Assembly: GCA_016584495.1 (NCBI GenBank)
Contig: WAID01000003.1
Location: 2,356,001-2,420,000 of the forward strand
Source of the DNA: Celoporthe dispersa
Taxonomy: Eukaryota > Ascomycota > Sordariomycetes > Diaporthales > Cryphonectriaceae
Length of the DNA stretch: 64,000 nucleotides
Direction: 5' to 3'
The notes under the pieces were generated by a model. That model worked only from the letters and a program-made list of their open reading frames with translations. It was not told where the DNA came from and made no database searches. Shown here in pieces: positions 46,294 through 58,511 of this stretch (positions are counted from its first letter, which is position 1; each line of letters opens with the position of its first letter). Made by a program: the position numbers and the translations under genes.

Positions 46294-48521
46294 TTACATC
46301 TCATCGGCCGCGGCCTCCAGGCGGTTGATGATGTCGGACTCAGGGCCGGCGCTCGAGTTGGTGCTGCCATTTGCCGAGGCCATCTTGTTCAGGATGGGGC
46401 TCTTTGGCTGGGCCACGACGAACTATACGGGTAGGTTGTTGTCAGTGTTTTTTTTTATTTATATATACTCGGGTGATGGGCCGATCTAGAGAGGGGCGCG
46501 TGGAGAAGGGGGGTCAGGAATGGGGGCTTACGTTGCTGGCAGCGCTCAGCAGCGCCACCAGGGAGCTCTGGACAACATCCTCGTGGATGCCCACGCCCCA
46601 GAACTTCTGGTCCGAGCCTGCGGTGGTGCACTCGATGTACGTGGCGGCCTTGACGTCACGACCCTTGCCGACGGCGTGCTCCTTGTAGTCGTTGACGTCG
46701 ACGTCGACACCGATCTGGCGCAGGGCGTCCGACAGGCTCGACAGGGGCCCGTTGCCGCGGCCCTTGAGCTGGTACTCGCGGCCCTCCACCGAGATGACGC
46801 CCTCGAACACCCGCTGGAAGTTCTTGGTGTCCTGGGTCTTGCCGGGCTCGGGCGGCGCGGGGCTGCGCGACCGGTCCGGGGAGATGGTGTAGTCCACGAT
46901 GGTGAACCGCGGGTTGTCGCGCAGGAAGTAGGTCTTCTCGAACAGCTCCGTGATCTCGACGGGCAGCAGCTCGCGGCTGCGCTCGTCGGCGACCTTCTGC
47001 ACGACCCGGCTGAAGTCCACCTGCAGGCCGCGCGGCAGGTCCAGGTGCAGGTGCTGCTGGATGATCCAGGCGGCGCCGCCCTTGCCGCTCTGCGAGTTGA
47101 CGCGGATGACGGCCTGGTAGTCCCTGCCGATGTCCTTGGGGTCCAGGGGCAGGTAGGGGATCTGCCAGTAGTCGTCGTACCCGGCGCCGGACTGGTCGCG
47201 TGCCAGGAACCCCTTCTTGATGGCGTCCTGGTGGGAGCCGCTGAAGGCGCAGACGACCAGGGAGCCGCCGTACGGCGCACGGGGGTGCACCGGGATCTTG
47301 TTGCAGACCTCGACCGTGTGGATGACGCCCTGCAGGTTCGAGAAGTCGACCCCGGGGCTGACGCCCTGGGTGTAGAGGTTCAGCGCCAGCGTGACCAGGT
47401 CGACGTTGCCGGTGCGCTCGCCGTTGCCAAACAGACAGCCCTCGACGCGGTCCGCACCGGCCATCTGGGCCAGCTCCGCCGCGGCCACCGCACAGCCCCG
47501 GTCGTTGTGCGGGTGCAGGGACACGCAGACCTTCTCGCGCTCGGTGATGTGGGTGCAGAAGTACTCGATCTGGTCCGCGTAGACGTTGGGGGTGGCCATC
47601 TCGACGGTGGCGGGCAGGTTGAAGATGATGGGGCTCTTCTCGGTGGGCTCCCACTCGGCCTTGACGGCCTCGCAGATCTGGACGGCAAAGTCCAGCCCCG
47701 TGTCGGAGAAGGTCTCGGGGCTGAACTCGAAGGCCCACTCGGTGCCCTGCTGCGCGGGGTCGTCCTTGGTCAGCTGGCGGACCAGGCGCGCGCACCTCTT
47801 GGCCAGCTCGATGCTCTCCTCCTGTGTGAAGCCGAAGACTATGCGCCGGAAGCACTCGCTGGTGGCGAGGTAGATGTGTACTATGGCCTTCTTGGCGCCC
47901 TTCAGGGACTCGACGGTCCTGCGGATGAGGTCCTCGCGGCAGGGGGAGAGGACCTGGAGGTAGACGTCGTCGGGCACGGCGCCCGGGGTCTCGATCAGGC
48001 GGCGGGTGAAGTCGAAGTCGGTCTGGGAGGCCGAGGGGAAGGAGACCTCGATCTCCTTGTAGCCCAGGTCGCACAGCATCTTGAAGTAGGTCCACTTCTC
48101 CTCACCATTCTAGAGGAGGAGGAGAATGTTGTCAGAGAGAGAGAGAGAGAGAGCTCATCAACCCGGACCGCAACAGCAGCCTGGAGGGAGGAGGGAGCGG
48201 GGGACAGAACGCACCATCGGGTCGACCAGACTCTGGTTGCCGTCTCTGAGGTCTGTTGCTAGCCATCTTGGGGCCTTGTCGAGGACCTTGGAGGGCCATT
48301 GCCGGTTGGGCAGGCTGACAGGAGGAAAGGACCTGTATTTCTTGGAGGGATCCTTGAGCCTGCAGCAGAGAAGAAGAGGAGGAAGAGAGGACCAGATTAG
48401 CAGCTGACCGACTGACCGGCCGACCGACCGTACCGGGTAGGTGGTGCAATTGAGGATTTTGGGGTGGGTGTGGGCGTGGGCGCTGTTCCCTCTCGAACCT
48501 GTTGTGAACTCACATGGGCAT
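46294..48521 (-). CDS. LEU4: 2-isopropylmalate synthase
   Basis: First committed step of leucine synthesis: condenses acetyl-CoA with 2-ketoisovalerate, and is inhibited by leucine. Exons 48514-48521, 48215-48359, 46532-48109 and 46294-46422 join to 619 residues, the same as yeast Leu4. The first exon is only 8 bases (ATGCCCAT), completing MPMLKDPSKKY, which matches the shorter, internal start of the yeast enzyme. The catalytic TIM barrel has the active-site RDGNQSLVDPM and the metal-binding VSLHPHNDRGCAVA, and the Gly loop FGNGERTGNVDL. The C-terminal regulatory domain has YQLKGRGNGPLSSLSDAL and ATYIECTTAGSDQKFWGVGI. No mitochondrial presequence starts with ATG upstream in frame, so the product looks cytosolic. 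The frame is intact and the plus strand shows a long mirror frame caused by GC-rich codons. Confidence 0.97.
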
Positions 48522-49850
48522 CGTGAAGGTTGTTGCCGAGTGCGGAAGGAGGGTTTTCTCTGTTCTTGTGTTGCGAGCTCGGCGTGCTGTCTGGCAGGAG
48601 GGGGAGGGGCAATTTTTCCCTCGTCTCTGATGTCAGCCTTTTGAGGGAGGGGCAGGGCAGGCTAGGATGGATGTGGTAGGGAGCAGTCGATTTTCTTCTT
48701 GTTCAAAAATGCAGTGCACATGTGAGGGGGAGAGCTTAAGCTCCCGGCAGACAGATGTCCAGGCAGGGAGAGGTCATTAATAAAATAGCTCTAGGGAGAG
48801 GGGAGACAGAGAGAGACAGGCCAGCCCAAAGAGTCATCAATTCATGATCGACTGAGTCACCCTCTTTTCATTCTTTTTCCCCTTTCAATTTTTTTTTTTT
48901 TTTTTAAATTTTTGGGTTAGCGACTGCCCCCATTCGCGTCCCGTTTTCTGGGGTAATGCAGGGGTCCGTCCTGTACCAAGTAGCCCTTCTCCAACGGCAA
49001 GGAGCTACTCTACAAGAGGTTCTGCCCCGGTGTCCGTTCTCGGGCGAGCTGGCATGTGAATCCTGCCCGACTGCGACCACAGCACACCGATAGTATGCGC
49101 GCCTGCGCAGCCTCAGGTCAATCTGTGGTCTCCATGAAGGTGAGGCGTATCATCACTATTCTCGATAAGAGGCTGGCCGTCCTCGGAGCTGATTCTGAGG
49201 CTTCGGTCAAGGGCGCGGGGGCACGAATCATCCTCGTCTGCTCGGCAGGGCTTACGATGATCAAAGCCAATACGGGCAACAGGCTGGGCACACCGGTCGG
49301 GCACCACAAGGCTAAGGTAGTCAGTCATTCTTGACTCCCGAACCTACCATCTTTTCACCATAGACCTATGACCGCCTTTTTTACTTCTTCTTCTTCTTTC
49401 TTTCCCTCTCCTCGAACAAGACCGATTGTAGCCGCGGTCGACCCGCTGACCCGCTCACCCAAACGGGCCCGGTCCTTCACTGCCGGGCCGGAGGAGGGCA
49501 TAGATAGATAGACACATCACAGCTCATCCTGACTCGGCATAAAATCTGCTCTGGGCTGGCAGGGGGACCGGCCAGGGAGACCATCTACTGTAAGGAGGTG
49601 ACGAGCTTGTATTATGCTCTCGATTATACGTTATCTCTCTGATTGTGTGCCGCAAATAAGAACCTGTAAACACCAATTGCCCTGTTTCGTTCCGCCGCCA
49701 GCCATCGAGCCGCCAGAGATATCAAATCGCCAGAAAAGGGGGAGGGGGGGGGAGGGAGAAGAGAGCCCACAAATGTGTATTAGTAGAGCCCGCAAGAGAC
49801 AAATTTTCGCACAACGCCCTCCAAAAGTCAGCCCGACAGAGAAGATGGAA
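48522..49850. other. LEU4 promoter and intergenic region
   Basis: Upstream side of LEU4 and downstream side of the transcription factor gene. It has an A/T run at 48888-48912. Short frames at 49056-49334 on both strands are not supported by family or splice evidence. I searched by eye for the CCG-N4-CGG site of a Leu3-type regulator and did not find a clear one. Confidence 0.4.
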
Positions 49851-52652
49851 TTAGTACCCGTATACACCTGGTCCGCCTGCCGCCCAGCCTTGGATGCTTG
49901 GTGGTCCGTCAATGTAAAACTGCAGTTCGTGCTCATACCCGTCATTGCCCGGCATGGCAGCAGCTCCTGGCTGGCCGTAGTAGCCAGTCTGGTTCACCAC
50001 GACGTTTGGGTCGTAGGCCTGTTCTGCCTGCGCCGCCGCCGCCGCTCCCTGGTGCGTGTCAAAGGCCTCCAGGAGCAGGCCGAGGCCGTCTGTCGTCTGC
50101 CGTGCCGCAAGCTGCTGGTGGTGGTGCACACCACCCATGGCCTGTGCCTGTTGTGCCTGCATCTGGGCCTGTTGCAGCTGGTTCTGAGCACGCATGTTCG
50201 GGTCGATGTACATCATGGGCGTCGGCAGGGTGGGCGGGGCTGGCAGGATCGTCTGCGCCGAGGCTTCGCCGTTGCGCTGCTGGTTCTCGTTGGCCTTGCC
50301 GGCCTGGCTTGCCACCTGGTTGTTCCTGGTAGTAGGGGAAGAGAGGGCAGTCTGTAAAGCCTCGGGAACAGGGTCGCGCTGCGGGACTGTCAGCCTTGTA
50401 ACTCACAATGCCCGGTGGTCCAGACATGATACGTACGCCATCCGCCATGCTCTCTTCAATGCCTGCGACGGTGCCCTTGTTATCACGTGCGAACTTCTCC
50501 AGTATCTCGAGCCATCGCCCTGCCAGCGGCCAGACCTGGCCTGCCTCGCTCAGGATACTCATGGCCCGCTGGAGCATGGTCGGCCCGTCAGCTCTGAGCG
50601 AGGGATCTGGGCAGACTTTGGGGACAATGTTAGCATGCTGCAGGCCCCCCTCCCTCTCTCTCTCTCTTCATATTTCTTCTGGTGGCGACTACGTACTGTG
50701 GGGATATTTGCAGAGGTAGGTGGCCATGTGGCCGCAGCTGAACACACAGAATAGCTGGGAGCGGTCAGTTCTCGTCCGCACGCGCCAGGGAAAGCCCCCG
50801 GCACAGGGTTCTGCTTACAGTCATCTGGGCGCCCATTGTGTCGTCATGGGCCCTCTCCATGAACTGCGTCTCGATCTGCTCGTGCAGGAGCTTGACGTTC
50901 GTAAAGAGCTCCATCGACATGTTCGACCAGAAGGTCTGCAGCTCGGGCTCCGCCTGCTCAGAGTTAATCATCTCGCTCAGGTACGCCTTGCGCAGCACGA
51001 TGTTGCAGAGCCGCGTGGAGTTGGTGATGCTGAGGTAGGCAAGGTCCTGGCCGCTCGCCTTGTACCCCTTCAGCAGCAGTGGGCTCCACACGTGGTCGTG
51101 CGGCAGGCTGGACTCCCAGTCGTGCAGCTTCTGGACAAGCTCGTGATACTGGCTCGTGTCCTCCCAGGGCCGTGAGCTCCGGTCATACTTCACAGCCCGG
51201 CGGGACACCCTACCCCAAAAGTAATGCGTCTGGATCAGCGTCGCAAAGAGAGACCGCCTGGGATCTGAGATCAGCTGTGGGTTCTCGAGCGCCGGGGGCG
51301 TGTCCTCCAGGGCTGCCCGCGATGCGGGCTCCTGGCCTCGGGCGAAATCCTCCTCGCTGCAGGGAAGCAGGGCGGTGATGTCGCTGGCGGCAAGGGAGAT
51401 GGGGGACTCGGGGCCGGAGTGAAGGTTGTCCTGGCTGTGCAGCATCCACAGCGTGCGACGAGCGGACTCCGAGGCGGTGACCATCTCCTTGGAAGGGTTC
51501 CTGAGGGCGTACGTCTCTTCCCGGTGTAGGCGGAGCAGCGCAGCCATCCGCATGGCGATGCCCATGTTTATGTAGCTCCTCTGGTTGTATCCGCTGCCCT
51601 GCTGGGCAATGCTGAGCAGGTAGAAGGCCTGGCACCTCTCCAGGCTTGGGGTCTGGTAGAGCTCAGACAGGGCCACGGCAGAGGCGCGATCCATGAATGT
51701 CTCGGCAGCCTTCATACCGTCGCCGTGGCGCTCGACCAGTGCTGGTGTGAACCGGGCTGATATACTCAGGATGCCGAGCAGCAGGAAGACGCTGAGGGAG
51801 CGGTGGTCGGTCCTCAGGCGATCGACAAAAGCCTGCTTGGGGATGAAGCCGAGCTGGAAATAGTTCCGGGTGAACTGGTTCACGGCTTCGATGGTGTCCG
51901 CGAGGGGGGGTAGATAGTCCCACTGGTCGACGCCCTTGACGTCCTTGGGCGGGACGGGAGGGGCAGGTATGACGGGTGCGTCAAGGATATCACGGCGCAT
52001 CTTCGCAGAGTCCCGTTTCTGGGCCTTGTCGGCCCTCATGCGAGGGTGGCGGTATTCACGGTCATTGTCGGGTTGGCCGCGGACGGGGAAGATGCTTCAA
52101 CAGGTCAGTCAGTACCTCGTGCGTATTGTCTCTGCAGCCGCATATCGTGTTCGCGGGACAGGGAGCCAGCGTACCAAGCATCTGCGCCCAGGCCGGCCTC
52201 GGCACACGCGTAGCATGGTGGCTTCGCCTTGTCATGTACGCATTTGCTCCTCATGCGACGGCAACTAAAAAATCACAGACAAGCGAGTCAGCATTTGAGG
52301 ACGACGGCAGCCTGCCATGGAGGCTGGACAGATCGCGCAAAGCCAAGCTAGGGATAACGTGAGCGTACCGACGACATGCTATGGGAGCACGACGCTTGAT
52401 GGTGGATCCAGGCTGCTGCGGCTGCTGCTGCTGCTGCTGCTGGGATGGCTGCTGGGGCGTCTGTAGAGACTGCAGCAACAGCTGCTGCTGCTGGTGAGGA
52501 GGAGGCGAGCCGTTGGGAGGAGGGGACTGGCGATCGACACTTGGCGGCTGAGGATGGAGGGGATGCTGAGGCGGTCCCACCCCGACACCAGGGACGAGGC
52601 CCGTATTGAAACCTCCCGTCTGGACCGGAGGCGGAGGGCTGGCGTCGTCCAT
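49851..52652 (-). CDS. Zn2Cys6 transcription factor with fungal-specific middle domain
   Basis: Nuclear DNA-binding regulator. At least six exons; the first three are 52369-52652, 52175-52264 and one starting at 52092. The N terminus is Pro/Gln-rich with a run of seven Gln. The six zinc cysteines are complete only after two splices: IACRRCRRMRSKC, then KAKPPCYACAEAGLGADAC. The conserved linker IFPVRGQPDNDREYRHPR follows. The fungal transcription factor middle homology domain spans about QWDYLPPLADTIEAVNQFTR to the region with RTLWMLHSQDNLHSGPESP. Later exons give FCVFSCGHMATYLCKYPH and LSEAGQVWPLAGRWLEILEK, and a Gln/Ala-rich C terminus (QLQQAQMQAQQAQAMGG) ends at 49851. The splice at the last exon is best placed so that SGPPGI joins VASQAGKANE. 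Target genes are unknown. Confidence 0.88.
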
Positions 52653-55600
52653 CTCGACAGAGGCGATCAGGCGAGTTGCTTCGCGATGGAGGCCGGCAAC
52701 AAAGACTCGCGTGCGCGATGTTATTTAGGCCGTCGGCAGGCAGGAAAGAAGCTGCAGAGGACCTTGCGTGGTGCCCGTGGCAAAAGAGTTCCCACTCTTT
52801 GTGGAAGTGGGCCCGTGTCCAAGGATTTTTGAGCTGGGGTTGCTGGTGTGGGCTGTGGGCTGTCAGGCTGTGTCAGGCGGGGGGTCAGGGGGGGCCTTTC
52901 GATCAGATCTCTGGGATCTGGGGGGAGGGCGTGCTGCAAGGGCTCCCAGGGCCTGTGCTGCCCAGGAGGTGGAGGCGCCTAGGCTGGTAAGCAAGCTCTG
53001 TTGACAGGTCACGACTGCGCTGAGAGGCAAAGAAAGTATAACACGGCGCAGGCAGGTGTCAGGACGTGCTGTTCTCCGGGGCGAAACAACAACACCGGAG
53101 CTGGTTCATTTCGGTGGCGGGGCGAGAGCAGTTCATGGTGTTTAAGGGAGTTGGATTGGGCATGAATGAAGAAAGATAATCAACCACATCTACATTTCTA
53201 CACCCGATTCTGACCGACTGGCCAACCAGCTATAAGTGGTGCTAAGGAGGCGCAATTGCTTCTGCCAACATAGTCAGGCAGTACCCCCGCCCCGCGGAAG
53301 TATGGGAGGGGGGGGGGCTATCTTATCTAGTGCAATACTACAGTACATACAGTACACCTGCGGTACACTGCTTACTGGAGGTACCCCTTCGTGCCGTGTG
53401 TGCACACCGCTGTGCCGACCTCACCTTTCTGGGCCTGAGAAGAGAAACACGATGGGAGGAGATGAGATGCTCTAGAGGAAACATGCTGGGACCCATCATG
53501 TTCTTGTATCAAGGCTGAGGAGGGGCTGGGCAGCTGGAGGAGGTGGAATACGAGTCCCCTCGCCCTGATGTGGCTTGTCATGCATGTCTGGTCTGTCTGT
53601 GCCTACTATGTACTGACTGCACTCCGTACTTACTTAGCCATGTTGCTATGGCATATGGATACGTTGCATCCAACCACCTCTGCTGGCCGCGACAAGAACA
53701 AGCCCAGGGCGGGAGGGAGGCCTGCCTGGCCATCACTAGAAATGCATGTACCATACATAGATACTATCAGTACTACGAATAGTAAGGTGTCTATCTCGGC
53801 AGGGATAACTAACTCCTCGGCGGGCACCTTCAAAATAAGCTGCTGTAGCTGCCGTAGCTGCCTGCCGTTGACACCCAGGATACCCACCTAGCAGTTGACC
53901 CCTCGAGAGAAAGAGCACACCATTGCGCCATTGAAGTACAGATAAATCCTCCTCCTCCTTCTTTTTCGAACTTCGAGGCCGTTCCTCAGTCCCCTCCTTG
54001 TCCCCCCCAGAGAAAAAAAAAATTTAATTAATTCCAAGTCAGCCTTGAGAGGGGTGATCCTCTCCTGTCTCTTGCCCTCTCTTGTGTCTTTTTCCACCCT
54101 GCTCTTCTCTCCTCTTGCAGATCGCTGGTCGGCTTCCCTTACCTGAGGTTGCATACCAACTGTCTTGCATTCCGTTGCCACCGCTGCAGCCCCTCGAGAG
54201 CTACCCAGCTAAACCTCTCCCTTCACCCAGGCAGAGCAAGGTCACCTGGGGATCAAAATCCTCACCGCATCATCCCTGGCGACAGGCGGTCACGGTCTCT
54301 CCATTCTGGCGAGTCGCAAAACAGGTGGCGACTTGTCCTGACAGAGGAGAGGAGAGGTGGTCGTTACCCCCGAGGAGGTGTCCGTGGGTGGGCACTGTCC
54401 TCGTCCCTGATGGCGACCTGCGCCATTGACAAGGACATGACTGCTCCCTGCGGCGGATACGACGGCTTTCTGGGCGCCCTCTGCTCGAATCAATTCTCGT
54501 CCTCCGACCTGGTCTCGGACTTTTCACGGGGTGTACGGAGGGGATCCTCTCTTGGGGAGGAGACACCGGAACCTTTTGTCCACAGGTCTCACACAGGAGA
54601 ATCGTAATGGGTGGTGGACATGACTCTCATCTCTCGTTGCCCTCACCACAGCTATAGCCCGTCCACTAATGTCGCCTCTAGGCCCAGACGCCCCAGGCGC
54701 AACCCGGGTATGCGGTATGGCGGTATGAGTTTGCCTTTTTCTCTTTTTCCTTTCTTGCTTTTTTCTTTGCCCTGGGGGCTTGTCCACAGCAGGGCACGGT
54801 CTTCCAGCTATTGCGCCACGCCCCTCTTGACAAGCCGCTAGAACATCTCGCAAACCTTCTGCCGACTCAATAACTCGCGGCCCTCGGGACGGCTCAAAAC
54901 GGGGGTGGTCATCGCTAATCGGCCAACACACACACACACACACACACACATACACACGCAGACACAGACTCACTGCATCCACACACACACACACACACAC
55001 ATACACACACACACACACACAATACATTAGGCGTCCCTGCAGGGTGCAGCGCATCAGCAAACGCGTTAGCGGCGTGTCATGTCAACCATGAGGGGCACTT
55101 GCGCAACCCAATAACTTGCGGCCCAATGCGCTGCAAGTCTTGGGGGGCAGACCGCGACGACAATCGGCCTTGTTTGCTTTTTTATTTTTCTATTCTTTTT
55201 TTCTTCTTTTCTTTTCTCGGGGCGGGATACGGAGCTGCTATTCGTCCCCTTTGTGCTGCTGTGAGATCGCAGATCGGGCTGAAGAACCCGCATTCGCGGG
55301 TCTCCCTGGTCGGGTCTGCCACCTAGGATATTATGCCGTTTCTGCAAGTGAGAAAAGCATAGTGTGGATTCCCCCATCGGCGACTCCAGCCAAAGGGACG
55401 TTTGGGCGCCCCTCCGTACACTAGACCCTCCGATCTGGCATGCTGGCAATAGTTGCAAGCCTAGCTGACGATCATGCTGGCACGAGCATTGTCGACGGTC
55501 CAACGAGCGTCGAGCCTCGGAAGGCTGACCGCAAGATGATTTCGTCACGGCCCCTTCGGAAACACTCCCCACTCCTCCCTCCTGTGGCCCTCCTGTGGCC

Positions 55601-55927
55601 CTCCTCTTGCGGTCGGGCGCTTGGTTCTAGGTCTTTGACGGCGCCTATCGAGTCGTACGCCGCTGATGGATCAATGACCGCCGAGAGCCCTTTTGTCCCG
55701 CTTGTGAGCTGTCAAGTTACCCAGCTTAAGCTGCATCATATTACTTGGTATTTGGTCCCCCGCGAGTAAGGTCAGCATGTTGAACATCTGATCACATGAA
55801 TCAGTATTGGGTATTTTTTCCAAGACATTTCCTCCTTGTTGATGGCGTTCAGAATGTCCATAAAGCCGGCAGCATGGCTGGCTTTCTCCTGTCTCCTCGC
55901 CGTGCTCTAGACATCGTGGAGCGGACG
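52653..55927. other. intergenic 3.3 kb with CA microsatellite
   Basis: No gene supported. The plus-strand frame at 54149-54607 and the minus-strand frame at 54524-55060 are not backed by any motif. The region holds G runs near 53307-53318, an A/T-rich stretch at 54015-54032, the CA repeat at 54925-55021 and the P450 promoter. Confidence 0.45.
54925..55021. repeat. CA dinucleotide microsatellite
   Basis: About 97 bases of nearly pure CA, in three blocks separated by short imperfect stretches (TACACACG, GACACAGACTCACTGCATCC and a TA step). Likely polymorphic between isolates. Confidence 0.95.
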
Positions 55928-57824
55928 ATGTTGCGCCAAGTTCACATCACGGGCGGCGACCCCAGTGTCGTCTTGGCACTGCTCTGCGTACCTGTGTTCC
56001 TCTGGCTCCTCCTCACTTCTCTTGGCCCTCGAAGACGACACCCGTGCCCGCTTCCCTCCGGGGCCCCCCGGTAAGTTCCTGTTTGGCAATCTCGGGCAGC
56101 TCAGCGAACACCCCGAGCACGACTACATGACATGGAGCAAAGAGTACAGTACGTCTTCCTGGTCCGTATGTCCGTGGGCAGGTTGCTATCAGGGCATCTT
56201 GAGCTGAGAGCTTATCTCTAGAGTCCGATGTCATCCACATCAAGGTTCTTGGTCAGCACATGATATGCCTGAACAGCACCAAGGCGGCCATAGACCTCCT
56301 CGACCGGCGAGGGGCCAACTATTCCGACCGGCCCCGCTTCACGCTATTCGAAGTGTACGTCAGCAATCATTTTTTTTTCTTTCTTTTTGGCGAGGACAGT
56401 GCTGCTGGACTGGCACGAGAAGAGAGGAAAGAAAAGAAGAAAAAGAAGAAGAAGAAGAAGAAGAAGAAGAAGAAGAAGAAGAAGAAGAAGAAGAAGAAGA
56501 AGAAAAAGAATAAAATGCTGACATGCATCATCATCATCGTCATTCAGCATGGGCTGGGGCCTCACCTTGACCTTCCTCCGCTGGGGCCCTCGCTTCAAGC
56601 TCCACCGGCGCCTCTTCCAGACAACCCTGACCCGATCTTCCATCAAGACATTCCAGCCGATACAGACGCACGAGGCTCACAAAGCGGTACGGTCCCTGCT
56701 AAAGACCCCAGGCGACTGGCGGGACGTCACGCTCCTCCTTACCACGAGTATCATCTTCCGCATCGCCTACGGCCAGGAGATCAAGTCCAAGTCATCGCCC
56801 TACACTGTCATGTCCCGCGCAGCCAACGATGTCACGACCAACGGCGGCATAGCAGGGTCCTCCGTCGTCGACGTGTTTCCGCTCGCGCGGTACTTCCTGC
56901 CGTCGAGCCTGTCACCAGCGCTGAGGCATGCGAGGCAGAGCAGGGACACCATCAAGACGATTCATAAGGTCCCCTGGGACAACAACATGCGCGACATCGA
57001 GGCGGGCACCGCGGCACCGAGCTTCATGAAGACGCACTTCGACCGCTGGGTCAGCAATGCGCAGGCCGGCATCCACCAGGAGGCCACCATCGAGGACCTG
57101 AAGGGCGCGACGGCAGCTGTGTTCATCGCAGGCGGGAACAGCACGTGGGGCACAGTGCTGAGCGCGATCCTGTTCCTCACGAAATTCCCCGACGTCCAGA
57201 GGCGCGTCCAGGAGGAGATTGACGCTGTGGTTGGCACGGGCCGGCTCCCGACGTTCCATGACAGGCCGGCGCTGAAGTACCTGGACGCCTTCCTGACCGA
57301 GTGCATGCGGGTCCTCCCCCTGAACCCTCTCGTCATCCCACACTGTAGCCTGAAGGACGATATATACGAGGGTATGTTCATCCCGGCCGGAAGCGTGGTC
57401 TTTGCAAACGCCAAAGCGATGACACGCGACCCGGAAATATACCAAGACCCCGAGAGGTTCGACCCGGATCGATACGCCAGGGGAGAACCGTCTCCCCCGG
57501 GTAATTTTGGGTTTGGGCGGCGAAAGTGCCCGGGGAATCATCTCGCGCTTGCGACCGTCTACATCTATGTCGCGACGATGATGAGCATATTCGACATCGA
57601 GAAGGTTGTGGATGGGACGGGAGCGGTCATGGAGCCCGAGGTCGAGCTGACTGTCGGCCTAGGAGGGTCAGTAGTCTCACCGCCTTGCCGGGTGGCAATC
57701 TCTCGAGTGTCATGTGTGCTGACGATATGCTAGGCATCCTGCGCCGTTCGAGTGTCAGCTTAAGCTTAGGTCACCTGTGCGGGCCAGGCTCCTGCAGGAT
57801 GAGGAGGTGGAGGACTACTATTGA
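55928..57824 (+). CDS. cytochrome P450 monooxygenase, one-base frameshift
   Basis: Membrane-anchored heme monooxygenase, microsomal type; the substrate is unknown. Exons 55928-56148, 56222-56354, 56548-57666 and 57734-57824 join to 520 residues after one surplus C is removed at 56047-56049. The anchor VVLALLCVPVFLWLLLTSLG then joins the proline hinge RFPPGPPGKFLFGNLGQ. The K helix has the ExxR motif in LTECMRVLPLNPL, then FDPDRY, and the heme loop FGFGRRKCPGNHLA with the cysteine ligand. The last exon restores GHPAPFECQLKLRS. The I helix reads FIAGGNSTWGT, lacking the usual acidic residue. Intron 2 is 193 bases and contains a long GAA repeat. Starts at 55796 and 55874 are in frame; I prefer 55928 because it puts the anchor near the N terminus. 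Confidence 0.9.
56429..56512 (+). repeat. GAA/AAG trinucleotide repeat inside P450 intron 2
   Basis: About 84 bases of nearly pure AAG/GAA on the coding strand, including some 20 uninterrupted triplets, lying within the intron at 56355-56547. The repeat makes up almost half of the intron. Confidence 0.95.
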
Positions 57825-58511
57825 CGTCTTGATGACTGATGACTAACGATAGCATGCATAGACAAGTTGCATTCACGGGGGGTGGGTGGGGGGCAAAAAA
57901 ATAGCTTTAGAGATATAGATAGATCTTTATGATCTGCCTGACGTTGCTGCGGCATTTTTTTTTTTCTTCTTTTTATTTAGACAAAAAGTTCTGCATACAT
58001 GGGCCTGGGTAATGATATACGAACTTTCCTCCCATCTCCGTTCACAAATATCACCGTAGGCGTTGGTATCTGGCATATACATAGTGAGATCGCCATAAGA
58101 CGGGAAGGTGGAAGTGTGTTTTTTTTTTGTCAATACACTGCCATTAGCCAGACCACACTACAAAACCAGGGCTGCTGTCTAAAATTCAGAGACGACCGCC
58201 TTCAATAGCATATAAACCTGGCCCACCCCCCGTCTTCTCCCTCGTGCACAGCTCAGATTCCATTTCAAACTCCCTGAACGCCTTCTAAATGCAGACGGTC
58301 CTAGCGGTGTATTCGTTCGTGTTCGAGCCGAGCACCCACTGTGAGGTGTGTCGGGTGCTCGCTATTACATGATCTTTCCTGGACGGAAAAGATGCTAAGA
58401 ATTCGGGGGTCCAACCGGTGTTCGTATGTTGCTGGGGATGAGGGCCTTGTAAAAGGGGGGGAAGGGGAAGAAACACGGTGTGTTTGCCGCCGCGGCGCAG
58501 CAGGACCACAT
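57825..58511. other. short intergenic region between convergent genes
   Basis: No gene. It has T runs at 57955-57965 and around 58118-58130, and should hold the transcription ends of the P450 and NC2-beta genes. Confidence 0.5.

Noticed and set aside
46520..48262. 580-codon open frame on the plus strand
   Set aside because: It is the mirror of LEU4. GC-rich codons on the minus strand leave few stops on the other; the residues are Asp/Val/Leu/Gly-rich with no family motif, while LEU4 has all its catalytic motifs.
48522..48635. Arg/Thr-rich in-frame extension before the LEU4 start, resembling a mitochondrial presequence
   Set aside because: The frame is open for about 38 codons, but it has no ATG, and apart from an ACG directly before the start it contains no near-cognate start codon.
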